Of a stretch of DNA of 64,000 nt, positions 41,950 to 50,168 are shown one piece after another. The first letter of the stretch is position 1, and each line of letters starts with the position of its first letter. The DNA is from Bacillus sp. FJAT-29814. GTDB taxonomy: Bacteria; Bacillota; Bacilli; Bacillales; Cytobacillaceae. The notes below the pieces were generated by a model that had not been told where the DNA came from, searched no databases, and was given only the letters and a program-made list of their open reading frames with translations. The stretch covers positions 29,029 through 93,028 of the forward strand of contig NZ_LMTJ01000001.1 of assembly GCF_001510715.1 (NCBI RefSeq). Direction: 5' to 3'. A program made the translations under genes and the position numbers.

Positions 41950-43410
41950 ATGGGTAACGAACAAAGAACAAGAAGAATAGAAAAACTAGAAACGTTAATG
42001 GCTCAGGGAATAACGGCCTATCCCGAAAAATTTTCAGCAAACTACGAACTTAACGAAGCTGCACGACTTGAGGATGGTAAAACGGGAGTAAAAGTTGCGG
42101 GACGAATAATGAGTATTAGAGATTTTAATAAACTGAGTTTTATTACGATCTCAAACATTAATGGAAGCCTTCAACTACTATTAAAAAAAGAAGAAGTTGG
42201 TGATGGACCATTTGAACAATTTTTGGAGTTTGTAGATATTGGGGACTTTATAGGTGCTGAAGGGCGAATGTATTCGACAAAAACAGGTGAGAAAACATTG
42301 CGTATCGAAAGCTATGTATTTCTTGGAAAGGCATTACGAACTTTGCCTGAGAAGTGGCACGGATTAAGTAATGTTGAACTTCGATATAGACAGCGTTACT
42401 TAGATTTAATGATGACGAAAGACACTCAAAATCGATTGTTAACCAGAACAAGCATGGTTCGTGCGATTCGCAGATTTTTTGAGGAAAAAGGTTTTTTGGA
42501 AGTTGAAACACCAGTATTGCAACATACATCATCGGGTGCACTAGCTGAGCCTTTTAAAACGTTTCATAACGCGTTAGACACTGAATTAAATTTAAGAATA
42601 GCTCCAGAAACATATTTGAAGAGATTAATTGTTGGTGGTTTTACCAAAGTATTTGAATTTGCAAAGTGTTTCCGAAATGAAGGGATTAGCCCTCAGCATC
42701 TTCAAGAGTTTACAATGGTTGAAGGCTATGCGGCATATTGGAATTATGAGGACACAATGAAATTAATGCGTGAAATGCTTCTGAATGTGCTTGAACAAAC
42801 ATTTAATACAACGACAATACTGATACAAGGTCAAGCTATTGATTTTTCATTAAATTGGGAAGTTATCTCTTTCCGAGATTTAATTTTAAAAGACACAGGA
42901 ATTGATATTGACCTTTATCCTGATGTTAAGGATTTATACCAAGAAACGAAGGAAAAAAATCTTCAATTAGATCACCCTGATATTGAATCTTTAGGGAGAG
43001 GTAATTTTATTGATCTTCTTTACAAAAAAATGTGCAGACCTAAACTTATCAAGCCAACCTTTTTAATCCAGCATCCAATTGATTTATCTCCATTGGCACG
43101 TGCAAATGATCATAACCCTACTATTACAGATCGATTTCAATTGGTGGTAAACAGTGCTGAAATAATAAATGCCTATTCTGAGTTAGTTGATCCACTTGAA
43201 CAAAGAAGAAGGCTGGAAGAACAAGCTATACTTAAAAATAATGGTGATATAGAAGCTATGGAGATGGACGAAGATTATTTAGTTGCTATGGAATATGGCA
43301 TGCCGCCAATTTCAGGCTGGGGATTTGGCATAGAACGTTTGCTAATGGTGTTAACTGATAGTGATACGATTAAAGATTGCGTTTTGTTTCCATTAACTAA
43401 AAAATTATAA
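41950..43410 (+). CDS. lysS: Class II lysyl-tRNA synthetase
   Basis: ATG at 41950 follows CAGGAGG. The 486-residue protein has the N-terminal OB-fold anticodon domain (VKVAGRIMSIRDFNKLSFI in part), motif 1, motif 2 FRNEGISPQHLQEFTMVE and motif 3 GWGFGIERLLM. The specificity markers fit LysRS, though motif 3 differs from the GLGIGIDRLVM of the housekeeping enzyme. It charges tRNA-Lys with lysine. Housekeeping lysS lies after dusB and has no T-box in Bacillus, so this stand-alone, T-box-controlled copy is probably a second, induced LysRS. Confidence 0.9.
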   Translation: MGNEQRTRRIEKLETLMAQGITAYPEKFSANYELNEAARLEDGKTGVKVAGRIMSIRDFNKLSFITISNINGSLQLLLKKEEVGDGPFEQFLEFVDIGDFIGAEGRMYSTKTGEKTLRIESYVFLGKALRTLPEKWHGLSNVELRYRQRYLDLMMTKDTQNRLLTRTSMVRAIRRFFEEKGFLEVETPVLQHTSSGALAEPFKTFHNALDTELNLRIAPETYLKRLIVGGFTKVFEFAKCFRNEGISPQHLQEFTMVEGYAAYWNYEDTMKLMREMLLNVLEQTFNTTTILIQGQAIDFSLNWEVISFRDLILKDTGIDIDLYPDVKDLYQETKEKNLQLDHPDIESLGRGNFIDLLYKKMCRPKLIKPTFLIQHPIDLSPLARANDHNPTITDRFQLVVNSAEIINAYSELVDPLEQRRRLEEQAILKNNGDIEAMEMDEDYLVAMEYGMPPISGWGFGIERLLMVLTDSDTIKDCVLFPLTKKL

Positions 43411-43431
43411 TCAACAATCCAATTGGATATT

Positions 43432-43466
43432 TAAGGTGGTAAACTGAAGTCTCAGTTACCACCTTA
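43432..43466 (+). terminator. Terminator after lysS
   Basis: TAAGGTGGTAAACTGA pairs with TCAGTTACCACCTTA around AGTC, 22 bases past the stop codon. It also lies beyond the end of the convergent small gene. Confidence 0.85.
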
Positions 43467-43492
43467 TTTGAAAAAGGGTACAAAAAAGAAAA

Positions 43493-43777
43493 TTATTTTT
43501 CGTTTCTAACCCCCCTAAATGACAATAAAGCAGTTTTTAATGACGCATAAGAACCTATAGCAGCATATCCATAGAACCACCCCATAAAAATACCTGCTAC
43601 TAGATGATGTCTGTGACTTATAAAAATGGAAATACTTAATCCTAAAATAAGAGCAATAGTGGGTACAAACTTTTTGGGAATCTTCAGAATCACTTTTAGT
43701 ATTTCAGTAATAATCATGATTAGCGGGACTGCTATTACAGCATCCCAAAAATTAGTATGTATCGTGGGGAAATCCAT
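43493..43777 (-). CDS. Small holin-like membrane protein
   Basis: The ATG at 43777 is about ten bases after AGGGTG; a GTG three codons earlier is an alternative. The 94-residue product has three to four hydrophobic segments (FWDAVIAVPLIMIITEIL, FVPTIALILGLSISIFI, HLVAGIFMGWFYGYAAIG) and a short charged tail. It resembles small phage-type holins and their chromosomal relatives in Bacillus. No endolysin or phage gene is nearby, so a prophage origin is not supported here. Confidence 0.65.
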   Translation of the reverse strand: MDFPTIHTNFWDAVIAVPLIMIITEILKVILKIPKKFVPTIALILGLSISIFISHRHHLVAGIFMGWFYGYAAIGSYASLKTALLSFRGVRNEK

Positions 43778-44034
43778 TCGGAACACACCCTTTTACAATC
43801 ATTATGTCCTTATTATAGAAAAATAATAGTAAGTACATTGATGGGTGAACAGTAAGAAGTACATAGTTAAAAAATTAGGGTTCCTTGCAAACAATGTCAA
43901 CAAATGCTATTCTATAGATGAATTATTTTTGTTCGGTGTATAAGATGGTATTAGTAAAACTTTTCGTCTTGATGATCACTGAGAGCAAGGATAGTAATAC
44001 AATGTGTGTACGAACACAGTAGGAGGCAACAAAC

Positions 44035-44235
44035 ATGGAAAAAGGTAAAGTAAAATGGTTTAATGGCGAAAAAGGTTTCGGATTCATCGAACGTGAAGGT
44101 GGAGAAGATGTATTCGTTCATTTCTCAGCTATCCAAGGCGAAGGGTATAAAACACTAGAAGAAGGTCAAGAAGTGACTTTTGATGTTGAGCAAGGCCAAC
44201 GTGGAGCTCAAGCAGCTAACGTTCGTAAAGCTTAA
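44035..44235 (+). CDS. Cold shock protein (CspA family)
   Basis: ATG at 44035 follows AGGAGG. The 66-residue protein is a canonical CspB/CspD: RNP1 KGFGFIE and RNP2 VFVHF in an OB fold, length and sequence close to B. subtilis CspB/CspD. It binds single-stranded RNA and DNA and melts mRNA structure in the cold. The 5' untranslated region of roughly 100 bases before it is typical of csp genes with cold-responsive leaders. Confidence 0.95.
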   Translation: MEKGKVKWFNGEKGFGFIEREGGEDVFVHFSAIQGEGYKTLEEGQEVTFDVEQGQRGAQAANVRKA

Positions 44236-44252
44236 TAACAATGGCAAATATG

Positions 44253-44287
44253 GACAGGCTCTTTTTTTAGAGTCTGTCTTTTATTTT
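44253..44287 (+). terminator. Terminator after the csp gene
   Basis: GACAGGCTCT pairs with AGAGTCTGTC (one G-T pair) around a T-rich loop and is followed by TTTTATTTTT. Confidence 0.85.
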
Positions 44288-44458
44288 TCTTAAAAACAAA
44301 AAACCCCACTCACTGATGAGTAGGGAACATGAAAACAGTAATTCAAATGGTAAACACATTCTAACATATAATTTGTAGAATTCCTAATTTTCTTCATCAT
44401 AATTGGATAAACATAACCAGATAGGCAACTCAAAGTAGAATAGTAATGGGGTGAATGT

Positions 44459-44617
44459 ATGAGTAAAGCTAAGGGGAAAAGCGGAATAGGCAGAGGAACA
44501 GACAAAAAAGGATGGAATCGTTGGCAAGCTAGTGCAAACAAAGCAAAGAGTGCCAAACCCTATATAAGTAAAGGTACAAAAAAAACGGATATTGCCAAGA
44601 CCACGAGGAATAGTTAA
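44459..44617 (+). CDS. DUF3934 family small basic protein
   Basis: ATG at 44459 lies seven bases after GGGGTG. The 52-residue product (MSKAKGKSGIGRGTDKKGWN at its start, then WQASANKAKSAKPYISKGT) is strongly basic and matches DUF3934, a small Bacillus protein family. High Lys, Ala, Ser and Gly content resembles small spore or nucleic-acid-binding proteins; function is unknown. A terminator follows immediately. Confidence 0.8.
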   Translation: MSKAKGKSGIGRGTDKKGWNRWQASANKAKSAKPYISKGTKKTDIAKTTRNS

Positions 44618-44627
44618 AAGATGTGAG

Positions 44628-44649
44628 GGACCATACTGGTTCCTTTTTT
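44628..44649 (+). terminator. Terminator after the DUF3934 gene
   Basis: GGGACCA pairs with TGGTTCC around TAC and is followed by TTTTTTG. An AAACGGGGCAG repeat lies just beyond at 44663. Confidence 0.75.
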
Positions 44650-44852
44650 GTTTTGTGTTCATAAACGGGGCAGTGTAATGATTTAATGTTAAAACTCTTC
44701 ATGACGTTTGTTAAAAAATACGACAATAGCGACAGGTGATATCGCTGCCAAATGCAATAATACCATTTGTAAAGATGGAATATCATAATATTAATAATCT
44801 TGCCAAAAAGTGAATAAGGTAAAACAGTATATTCTCCGAAGGGGGAGTCAAA

Positions 44853-45788
44853 TTGAAACAATTTAGAAAATGGATAAATCGGACGTTCAATCATGATTCC
44901 AGAAAAAAAATGACTCTCGTTATGGGAGCTCAATACGAACCGCAAATATTTGGACAACCAGTTGAACGAACCCAAACTTCGTTAATAAGGAACAGAGATG
45001 CTGAAAAATACTTTCGTCCTTCCTCCCTCCCTATTAAAAATACCCTCGTTAAGAACAGCCAATTTTTTGATCCCTATTATGAAAAAGACTTCAAAGAAAT
45101 TAAACTCCCTGCAACATTAACTCGGACTCCTGATGAAACTGTTTTATACTACTTTAGTATTTTAAGAGAGGCAGAAAACCTCACTCAAAACCAGTTGGGT
45201 GGATGCGGAACTGTGGGCATGGCAAAGTTCCCCTATCCAATAGCTTATAACTTTTTTACTAAAGACTATCACAAAAGGGTTTCCTATCATGAATATCTTC
45301 AATCGTTTGCTGGAATTGGACATCTAAATTTAATTAAGATGAACAGACTACCTTATGAAAAAGACATTGTTCCTTATTTCATTGAGCTTGAAAGCATCGA
45401 AGGTTCATCAAGAGGTGTCACCTATTTTGCATATTATTACGGCTATGTCCAATTAAAAAAAGTTCAAAACCAGTATAAAATTGACCAGATGAAATTGTAC
45501 GGAGAGGACTTCCTATGTGCCCCCTATCATCTTTGGCAGCATGATGCGGAAGCAGTTGTTGCGATTATGTATGGAGAATGGTGCAAATTAATAAAAAAAC
45601 AGTTACCTACTAAACAAGATGGGTACGTCAAGACTATTGATTTTATTGGTACGGATGGAGCCGATTATCGATTTATCTTTTATCAATTAACAAATGATAC
45701 AGATGTATTAATTTCTCAATATAAAAAGGATTCTCTAGGAAACTGGGATTCCATCAAAATTGACCCTATCAAATGTCTGAAAAAATAA
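44853..45788 (+). CDS. Conserved Bacillus protein of unknown function, 311 residues
   Basis: A TTG at 44853 lies eleven bases after GGGGGAG. The product is soluble, without signal peptide or membrane segment, rich in Tyr and Phe, with a conserved-looking LTQNQLGGCGTVGMAKFPYP and an ELESIEGSSRGVTYFAYYY segment. The full-length frame, strong ribosome binding site and even codon use argue for a functional gene. I do not recognise a catalytic motif or a family with a known role. It is monocistronic. Confidence 0.75.
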   Translation: MKQFRKWINRTFNHDSRKKMTLVMGAQYEPQIFGQPVERTQTSLIRNRDAEKYFRPSSLPIKNTLVKNSQFFDPYYEKDFKEIKLPATLTRTPDETVLYYFSILREAENLTQNQLGGCGTVGMAKFPYPIAYNFFTKDYHKRVSYHEYLQSFAGIGHLNLIKMNRLPYEKDIVPYFIELESIEGSSRGVTYFAYYYGYVQLKKVQNQYKIDQMKLYGEDFLCAPYHLWQHDAEAVVAIMYGEWCKLIKKQLPTKQDGYVKTIDFIGTDGADYRFIFYQLTNDTDVLISQYKKDSLGNWDSIKIDPIKCLKK

Positions 45789-45965
45789 ACGTGATAGTAA
45801 AGAAACTCGAGTCACTATTTGCTTGAAGCCCATTGGCAAACCTTTTCGAATTGTTCACCAACAAGACACAATCGATTTCCATACTTGTTATAAAATAGAA
45901 ATAAAGGCCCGTTTAAGCAATCTTTGAGGGGTTGCTATAACCATATAATAAGTGTGGTGAAAACG

Positions 45966-47495
45966 ATGGAAAAATATGATTTCATCATCATTGGCGCAGG
46001 AATGGGAGGGTTAAGTGCTGCCAATTTTCTCGCTAAGCATAACAAAAAAGTGTTGGTGTTGGAAAAGCATACGGTGCCGGGAGGACTGGTGACGTCTTTT
46101 TCCAGAAAAGACGTTCATTTCGATTTGGGGATTCATGGACTTTATGAATTAAAGGAAAATCAATCAATCCCGCAGTTCTTGGAATACTGGGGCGCACCAC
46201 CCATCGACACCATTCCATGCCATGGAGATATGCACTGTTATATCGACGGGGAAAAACACGTATTTAAGCATGGGAGCATAAAAGATGATTTTAAAAGAGA
46301 ATTTTCGGGGTATGAAGCGGATGTTGAGAAGCTTTTTGGCATAATGGAAACAATCAATCAGGAAATGTTTTCAGGAACGGAAGCGCCAGAACCCCCTTAT
46401 GATATGAATTTGTTAGAGCTAATTCGGTTTGGAATAAAGTCCAAAAAACAGAAACCAATTTTTATGAAATATGGCAATAAAGATGCGAAGAAAATACTCG
46501 ATCAATTTACCGATTGTGACGAACTGAAATCTGCTATTTACTCCTATTGCCCCTATCCGATGGTGTTTATGGCGTTTGCTTATCAGTGGGGGGTGTTCAG
46601 CAACAACGAATATCCTAAAGCTGGCATGCAGGCGATTCCCAATGCCGTGGTCAAAAGCCTCATCAGGATGGGTGGGGAACTGAAGCTGAATAATGAAGTA
46701 ACAGAAATTCTAGTTGAAGATGGAATGGCCTATGGTGTCAGGACAAAGACTGGGAACGAATATTATGGAAAGGTAATCAGCAATGCATCGCCACAGTATA
46801 CCTATAACTGGATTAAGACAGAAGAAAAATACGTGAAAAAGATGCACCGGAAGATGGCGGATAAAAAAATCTTCCCCTCCATCTGTGCTCTGTTTATGGC
46901 TATCAATGACCAGTATAATTTTGGGAAAGTGGAGTGTATCACCATGACTGGAAGAAAAGATTATCAGAAACAGCCAGAAGAATATACGGATGAAAATGTT
47001 CCGATTGTCATGAACATTTATCCTAAACGGGATGGAGACCGATATAGACCCATTATAGCGCTAATTCCGCTCCCATACAGTTACGGAGACAACTGGAAAA
47101 CGGAAGAAGGAAAGGTGCGTGGGGAGGCGTATAGGGAGCATAAGAATCGAGTTGAAGAAAATATCTTATGCCGAATAAAAAATCACTTGGGCAATGACTT
47201 TATAAATGCCCTTGAACATCATGAGTTATCTACTCCCATTACTTATGAAAGATACACATACAGCCAGCATGGTTCTTTTATGGGATGGTCAGTAGAAGAG
47301 AAAGAGTATGGGAAATTTATAAAACAGACGACGGATATAAAAAATTTATATTTGGTTGGACAATGGGTTTTTCCAGGTTTTGGTGTGGCAGGGGTTATGG
47401 CCAGCGGCTATTATCTGGCCAAAGAGATCCTAAAAGGTGACGGAATCGATTTGAAGAAGGAATTCACAGACCATTTCAAATCCGTCATTAAATAA
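45966..47495 (+). CDS. Phytoene desaturase-like FAD oxidoreductase (CrtI/retinol saturase type)
   Basis: ATG at 45966 (MEKYDFIIIGAGMGGLSAAN) starts directly with the FAD-binding motif; a weak GTGGTGAAAACG precedes it, and an in-frame TTG lies 14 codons upstream. The 509-residue protein has the second FAD contact LEKHTVPGGLVTSF and the C-terminal LVGQWVFPGFGVAGVMASG, both typical of the CrtI family. Members desaturate, saturate or isomerise carotenoids and other polyenes. No other carotenoid gene is nearby, so the substrate is open. It precedes the spore-protein cluster by about 110 bases. Confidence 0.88.
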   Translation: MEKYDFIIIGAGMGGLSAANFLAKHNKKVLVLEKHTVPGGLVTSFSRKDVHFDLGIHGLYELKENQSIPQFLEYWGAPPIDTIPCHGDMHCYIDGEKHVFKHGSIKDDFKREFSGYEADVEKLFGIMETINQEMFSGTEAPEPPYDMNLLELIRFGIKSKKQKPIFMKYGNKDAKKILDQFTDCDELKSAIYSYCPYPMVFMAFAYQWGVFSNNEYPKAGMQAIPNAVVKSLIRMGGELKLNNEVTEILVEDGMAYGVRTKTGNEYYGKVISNASPQYTYNWIKTEEKYVKKMHRKMADKKIFPSICALFMAINDQYNFGKVECITMTGRKDYQKQPEEYTDENVPIVMNIYPKRDGDRYRPIIALIPLPYSYGDNWKTEEGKVRGEAYREHKNRVEENILCRIKNHLGNDFINALEHHELSTPITYERYTYSQHGSFMGWSVEEKEYGKFIKQTTDIKNLYLVGQWVFPGFGVAGVMASGYYLAKEILKGDGIDLKKEFTDHFKSVIK

Positions 47496-47607
47496 GGCGA
47501 AGGTATATTCAGCTTAAGCCCTTCATGGGGTATCAATTTGAAGTTCCATAGTTTATTGGGTGAACATAATATAATGAAAAGTACCGGGAGAATAGGAGGA
47601 AATGCAC

Positions 47608-47856
47608 GTGCCTTCGGTTATTAATGTAGGATTATTAAACATAAATTCTCCTCAACCTAGTTCCGCCATTTTTATTGGCGAAGGGATTGTCAATGGGATG
47701 GATGCTAACAGGAAACAAAATCTAAACCAGGGGGGAATATACGGTATTAACACCATTAATGCCGGGAATATAAATAATGTTGCAGATAGTTTTGAAATCG
47801 TGGACGGGGTAATCTTTGACCAGGATTTCAAGCCTGCCTCAGGAGTGACTATATAA
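47608..47856 (+). CDS. GerPA/GerPF-like spore protein, copy 1
   Basis: The GTG at 47608 (MPSVINVGLLNINS) is eight bases after AGGAGG, while the ATG at 47602 almost touches it. The 82-residue product has the repeat unit of this cluster: VGLLNINS, SSAIFIGEG, NGMDANRKQN, then NTINAGNINN and a final acidic stretch. Layout and glycine/asparagine pattern recall GerPA/GerPF, which help nutrients cross the spore coat. The trailing DPI-type motif is degenerate (DGVIFDQDFKP). CATAATATA at 47565 could be a sporulation sigma -10 element. Confidence 0.7.
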   Translation: MPSVINVGLLNINSPQPSSAIFIGEGIVNGMDANRKQNLNQGGIYGINTINAGNINNVADSFEIVDGVIFDQDFKPASGVTI

Positions 47857-47950
47857 ACAATGGTTTTTAGCAAGTGAACTACTCAAGATTCAGTAACATA
47901 AATTAAATCAATAAGCTTCATGAATAATGAACTAAAGTGGTGAACCAAGA

Positions 47951-48460
47951 ATGGTTAAGACTACAAATTTTAATTTTACGGGTAACATTCATGTCCAAAC
48001 AATGGAGAGACAATGTGGTATTTTTATCGGGGAGCAAAACACTGCCATAGGTTGGAGTGCTCATGGCAAGCAAAACAGCGTAATCGGAAGTATCGGCGGA
48101 CAATCTAATGTACTATCTCACAATATATCGATCCTAATTGACCCCGACATCGTAGATACTCCAATTGATGATCGGGACATTCACATTGCTATTGAGAATT
48201 CAAATGGTGAAAACAATACAACAAATTTAAACCTTAAAAGTCTAAATGTTAATGCCATGCTGCCAAGCAGCGCATTATTCGTTGGCAAAGGTCATGTGAA
48301 TGGGATTGAAGGAAATCAAAAGCAAAATACAAACCACGGTAACATAACTGGGAATCAAAATCAGCTAATGGGTAATATCAATTTAACTAATGATCAGGAT
48401 CAGGTCGATGCCATCATGGATGATCGTGATATCAAGATTGCAAGCATTGAAAAAGAATGA
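47951..48460 (+). CDS. Two-domain GerPA/GerPF-like spore protein, copies 2 and 3
   Basis: The 169-residue product is a tandem duplication of the cluster domain. Unit one (about 5-80) reads FTGNIHVQT, CGIFIGEQN, GWSAHGKQN, GSIGGQSN and IDPDIVDTPIDD; unit two (about 92-165) reads LKSLNVNAM, SSALFVGKG, NGIEGNQKQN, GNITGNQNQ and MDDRDIKIA. A 12-residue Asn-rich linker joins them. No membrane or signal segment is seen, as expected for coat proteins made in the mother cell. A terminator follows. Confidence 0.7.
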   Translation: MVKTTNFNFTGNIHVQTMERQCGIFIGEQNTAIGWSAHGKQNSVIGSIGGQSNVLSHNISILIDPDIVDTPIDDRDIHIAIENSNGENNTTNLNLKSLNVNAMLPSSALFVGKGHVNGIEGNQKQNTNHGNITGNQNQLMGNINLTNDQDQVDAIMDDRDIKIASIEKE

Positions 48461-48464
48461 TTTC

Positions 48465-48499
48465 AACCTTCCAGGGATCCTTTTTTGGAAGGTTTTTTA
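48465..48499 (+). terminator. Intrinsic terminator within the spore cluster
   Basis: AACCTTCC pairs with GGAAGGTT around AGGGATCCTTTTTT and continues into TTTTAT, directly after the two-domain gene. It divides the cluster into two transcription units. Confidence 0.85.
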
Positions 48500-48663
48500 T
48501 TATCTTCCTTAGTGATCACCTCTAGAGTACGTCCCCAAAAAGGCAAGAACAAAGACATATACATAAACATATTTTATTATAAGAAATTGCCCATTTACTT
48601 AAGCCAATCAGCATTTGGGAGACAGGTCAGTTAATGAATAATACATGAGAGTGTGAGATAAAG

Positions 48664-49224
48664 ATGCAGCGAAGAATCATGAACAACTTTATAATTAAGG
48701 GAATTAATGTAAATTCTATTGATACATCATCTGGAGTATTTATTGGAATCAATTATGCAAATAACTGGTCTTCCCATCAAAAAACGAATCACGGTTTTGG
48801 TACATTGCATCATTCACAAGTTACCGATACGTTTAGCTTAGTAATCGATAACGATGTCATTGACACACCAATAGAAAGTCATGCAGTGACGTACATGGAT
48901 GGATGGAAAGATAAACAAAAAATGGACACCCCAACAGAAAATGAAGCAATCACAATCATCAATGAATACGAAGATGTACAAAAACTAATTGATATTAAGG
49001 AAATAAACGTAAACAGTTTATTTACAAATTCAGCTGTTACAGTTGGAGAGAACCTTCTAAATGGATGGAGTGCGCACAGGAAAACTAACGAAGGAACAGG
49101 CAGAACGACTGGGATTAGTCAGCTCGCATCCAATACCAATATTGTCATTGATAATGATGTGATTGATGCGCCAATTGGCGATAAGCTTCAAAATCAAAAT
49201 CCTACTCAAATGAGAGGTGAATGA
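48664..49224 (+). CDS. Two-domain GerPA/GerPF-like spore protein, copies 4 and 5
   Basis: The ATG at 48664 is used; another at 48679 is possible. The 186-residue protein again has two units: GINVNS, SSGVFIGIN, NNWSSHQKTNHGFG, IDNDVIDTPI; and EINVNS, NSAVTVGEN, NGWSAHRKTNEGTG, IDNDVIDAPIGD. The linker between them (about 75-108) is acidic and repeats the D-TP-E motif. The units are closer to the next gene than to the first two genes, suggesting stepwise local duplication. Its stop lies one base before the next start region. Confidence 0.7.
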   Translation: MQRRIMNNFIIKGINVNSIDTSSGVFIGINYANNWSSHQKTNHGFGTLHHSQVTDTFSLVIDNDVIDTPIESHAVTYMDGWKDKQKMDTPTENEAITIINEYEDVQKLIDIKEINVNSLFTNSAVTVGENLLNGWSAHRKTNEGTGRTTGISQLASNTNIVIDNDVIDAPIGDKLQNQNPTQMRGE

Positions 49225-49225
49225 T

Positions 49226-49471
49226 GTGGCGATTAGTATCGTAATCGGAGCCATTAATATAAACCATCAAGATACAAACTCTGACGTATCGGTTGGAGAA
49301 AACCAATTAACCGGTTGGTCCGCACACAGAAAGACGAACAACGGATTTGCTCAGCAAAGTGGAATCATCACAAATATCCTAAATAACAACCCGATTATTG
49401 ATAATGATCTAAATGATGGAAATATGATTGATCCAGATGTTGTACCTAGTGCTCAGGCGCAGACACTTTAA
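49226..49471 (+). CDS. GerPA/GerPF-like spore protein, copy 6
   Basis: The GTG at 49226 (MAISIVIGAININ) lies eight bases after GAGAGG, inside the end of the previous gene; a GTG at 49217 is poorer. The 81-residue product has GAININ, NSDVSVGENQLTGWSAHRKTNNGFA, shown here in parts, and IIDNDLNDGNMIDPD, nearly identical in its centre to unit two of the preceding protein. It is probably cotranscribed with it. A decayed GTGCC repeat and T-rich tract follow at 49483. Confidence 0.7.
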   Translation: MAISIVIGAININHQDTNSDVSVGENQLTGWSAHRKTNNGFAQQSGIITNILNNNPIIDNDLNDGNMIDPDVVPSAQAQTL

Positions 49472-49571
49472 GTTTACATGTTAAAGTGCCTGGCCTATTT
49501 TTATTTTTTGGCATGTCCTTTCTAAATAATACATATGGTTAATTAAAGACTAGCTGTTCAGGGGGGATTCA

Positions 49572-49946
49572 ATGGGAATAAAGCCTCAGATGCGTTCTCA
49601 TGTCAAACAGATGTTAGGAGACGATTTCTCCGAATTATTGCATGAAATCTCACCATTTGTAGAACCCAGGTTGGATATATATAAATCAAACCGAAACTTC
49701 ATACTTGCTATGGAACTGGCTGGAGCCAAGAAAGAGGACATCTCAGTAAAACGAATGAGTGGCACTTTAATCATTGAAGGACATATTAACCAAGAATATA
49801 TGGATGATAAGATCAAAGTGATAAGCAGCGAACGGTACTACGGTTCTTTTCGAAGAGAAGTACCCATTCCGGAAGAATGTCATTTGGAACAGCTTCAAGC
49901 TATTTTTGAAAGGGGAATACTAGAAATATCCATCCCATTTTTTTAA
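49572..49946 (+). CDS. Small heat-shock protein (Hsp20/alpha-crystallin family), spore-type
   Basis: ATG at 49572 follows GGGGGG. The 124-residue protein has an N-terminal helix and an alpha-crystallin domain from about residue 35: PRLDIYKSNRNFILAMELAG, the RMSGTLIIEGH strand pair, RYYGSFRREVPIPEEC and the closing GILEISIPFF. The C-terminal I-x-I anchor is short. It resembles the CotM/CotP/YdfT-type Hsp20 proteins of Bacillus spores, and its place inside a GerP-like cluster supports a coat-assembly chaperone role. Confidence 0.8.
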   Translation: MGIKPQMRSHVKQMLGDDFSELLHEISPFVEPRLDIYKSNRNFILAMELAGAKKEDISVKRMSGTLIIEGHINQEYMDDKIKVISSERYYGSFRREVPIPEECHLEQLQAIFERGILEISIPFF

Positions 49947-49966
49947 AAATAAAGAGGAGAATGATC

Positions 49967-50152
49967 ATGACATCCATTAAGTACGGTTCATTAAAAATTA
50001 ACGAAATAAATAACTCTTCCGGTTTATTTGTGGGAACAAACATCATAAAAAGTAGAAAAAACGAAGTAGTTGTAAATGAAGGTTTTGGAACCATTAAAGG
50101 AAAGAAAAATAAAGTCCAATCGAATGCGGGATTCATAGAGAAACACTCGTAA
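49967..50152 (+). CDS. Short GerPA/GerPF-like spore protein, copy 7
   Basis: The ATG at 49967 (MTSIKYGSLKINEINN) is eight bases after AGAGGAG; an ATG at 49961 lies too close. The 61-residue product has YGSLKINEI, SSGLFVGTN and NEGFGTIKGKKNK, the first two thirds of the cluster domain. The GWSAH-K segment is replaced by a charged stretch and the IDxDxIDTPI tail is missing. It is translationally close to the Hsp20 gene upstream and the coiled-coil gene downstream. Confidence 0.65.
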   Translation: MTSIKYGSLKINEINNSSGLFVGTNIIKSRKNEVVVNEGFGTIKGKKNKVQSNAGFIEKHS

Positions 50153-50168
50153 AAGGGAATGGAGATTG

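Noticed and set aside
43493-43777. Prophage holin as sign of a prophage
   Set aside because: No endolysin, integrase or structural phage gene lies nearby; holin-like proteins of this kind also occur as lone chromosomal genes.
44290-44975. Minus-strand open frames over the DUF3934 region
   Set aside because: They are out-of-frame shadows of the plus-strand DUF3934 and 311-residue genes, with no start signals.
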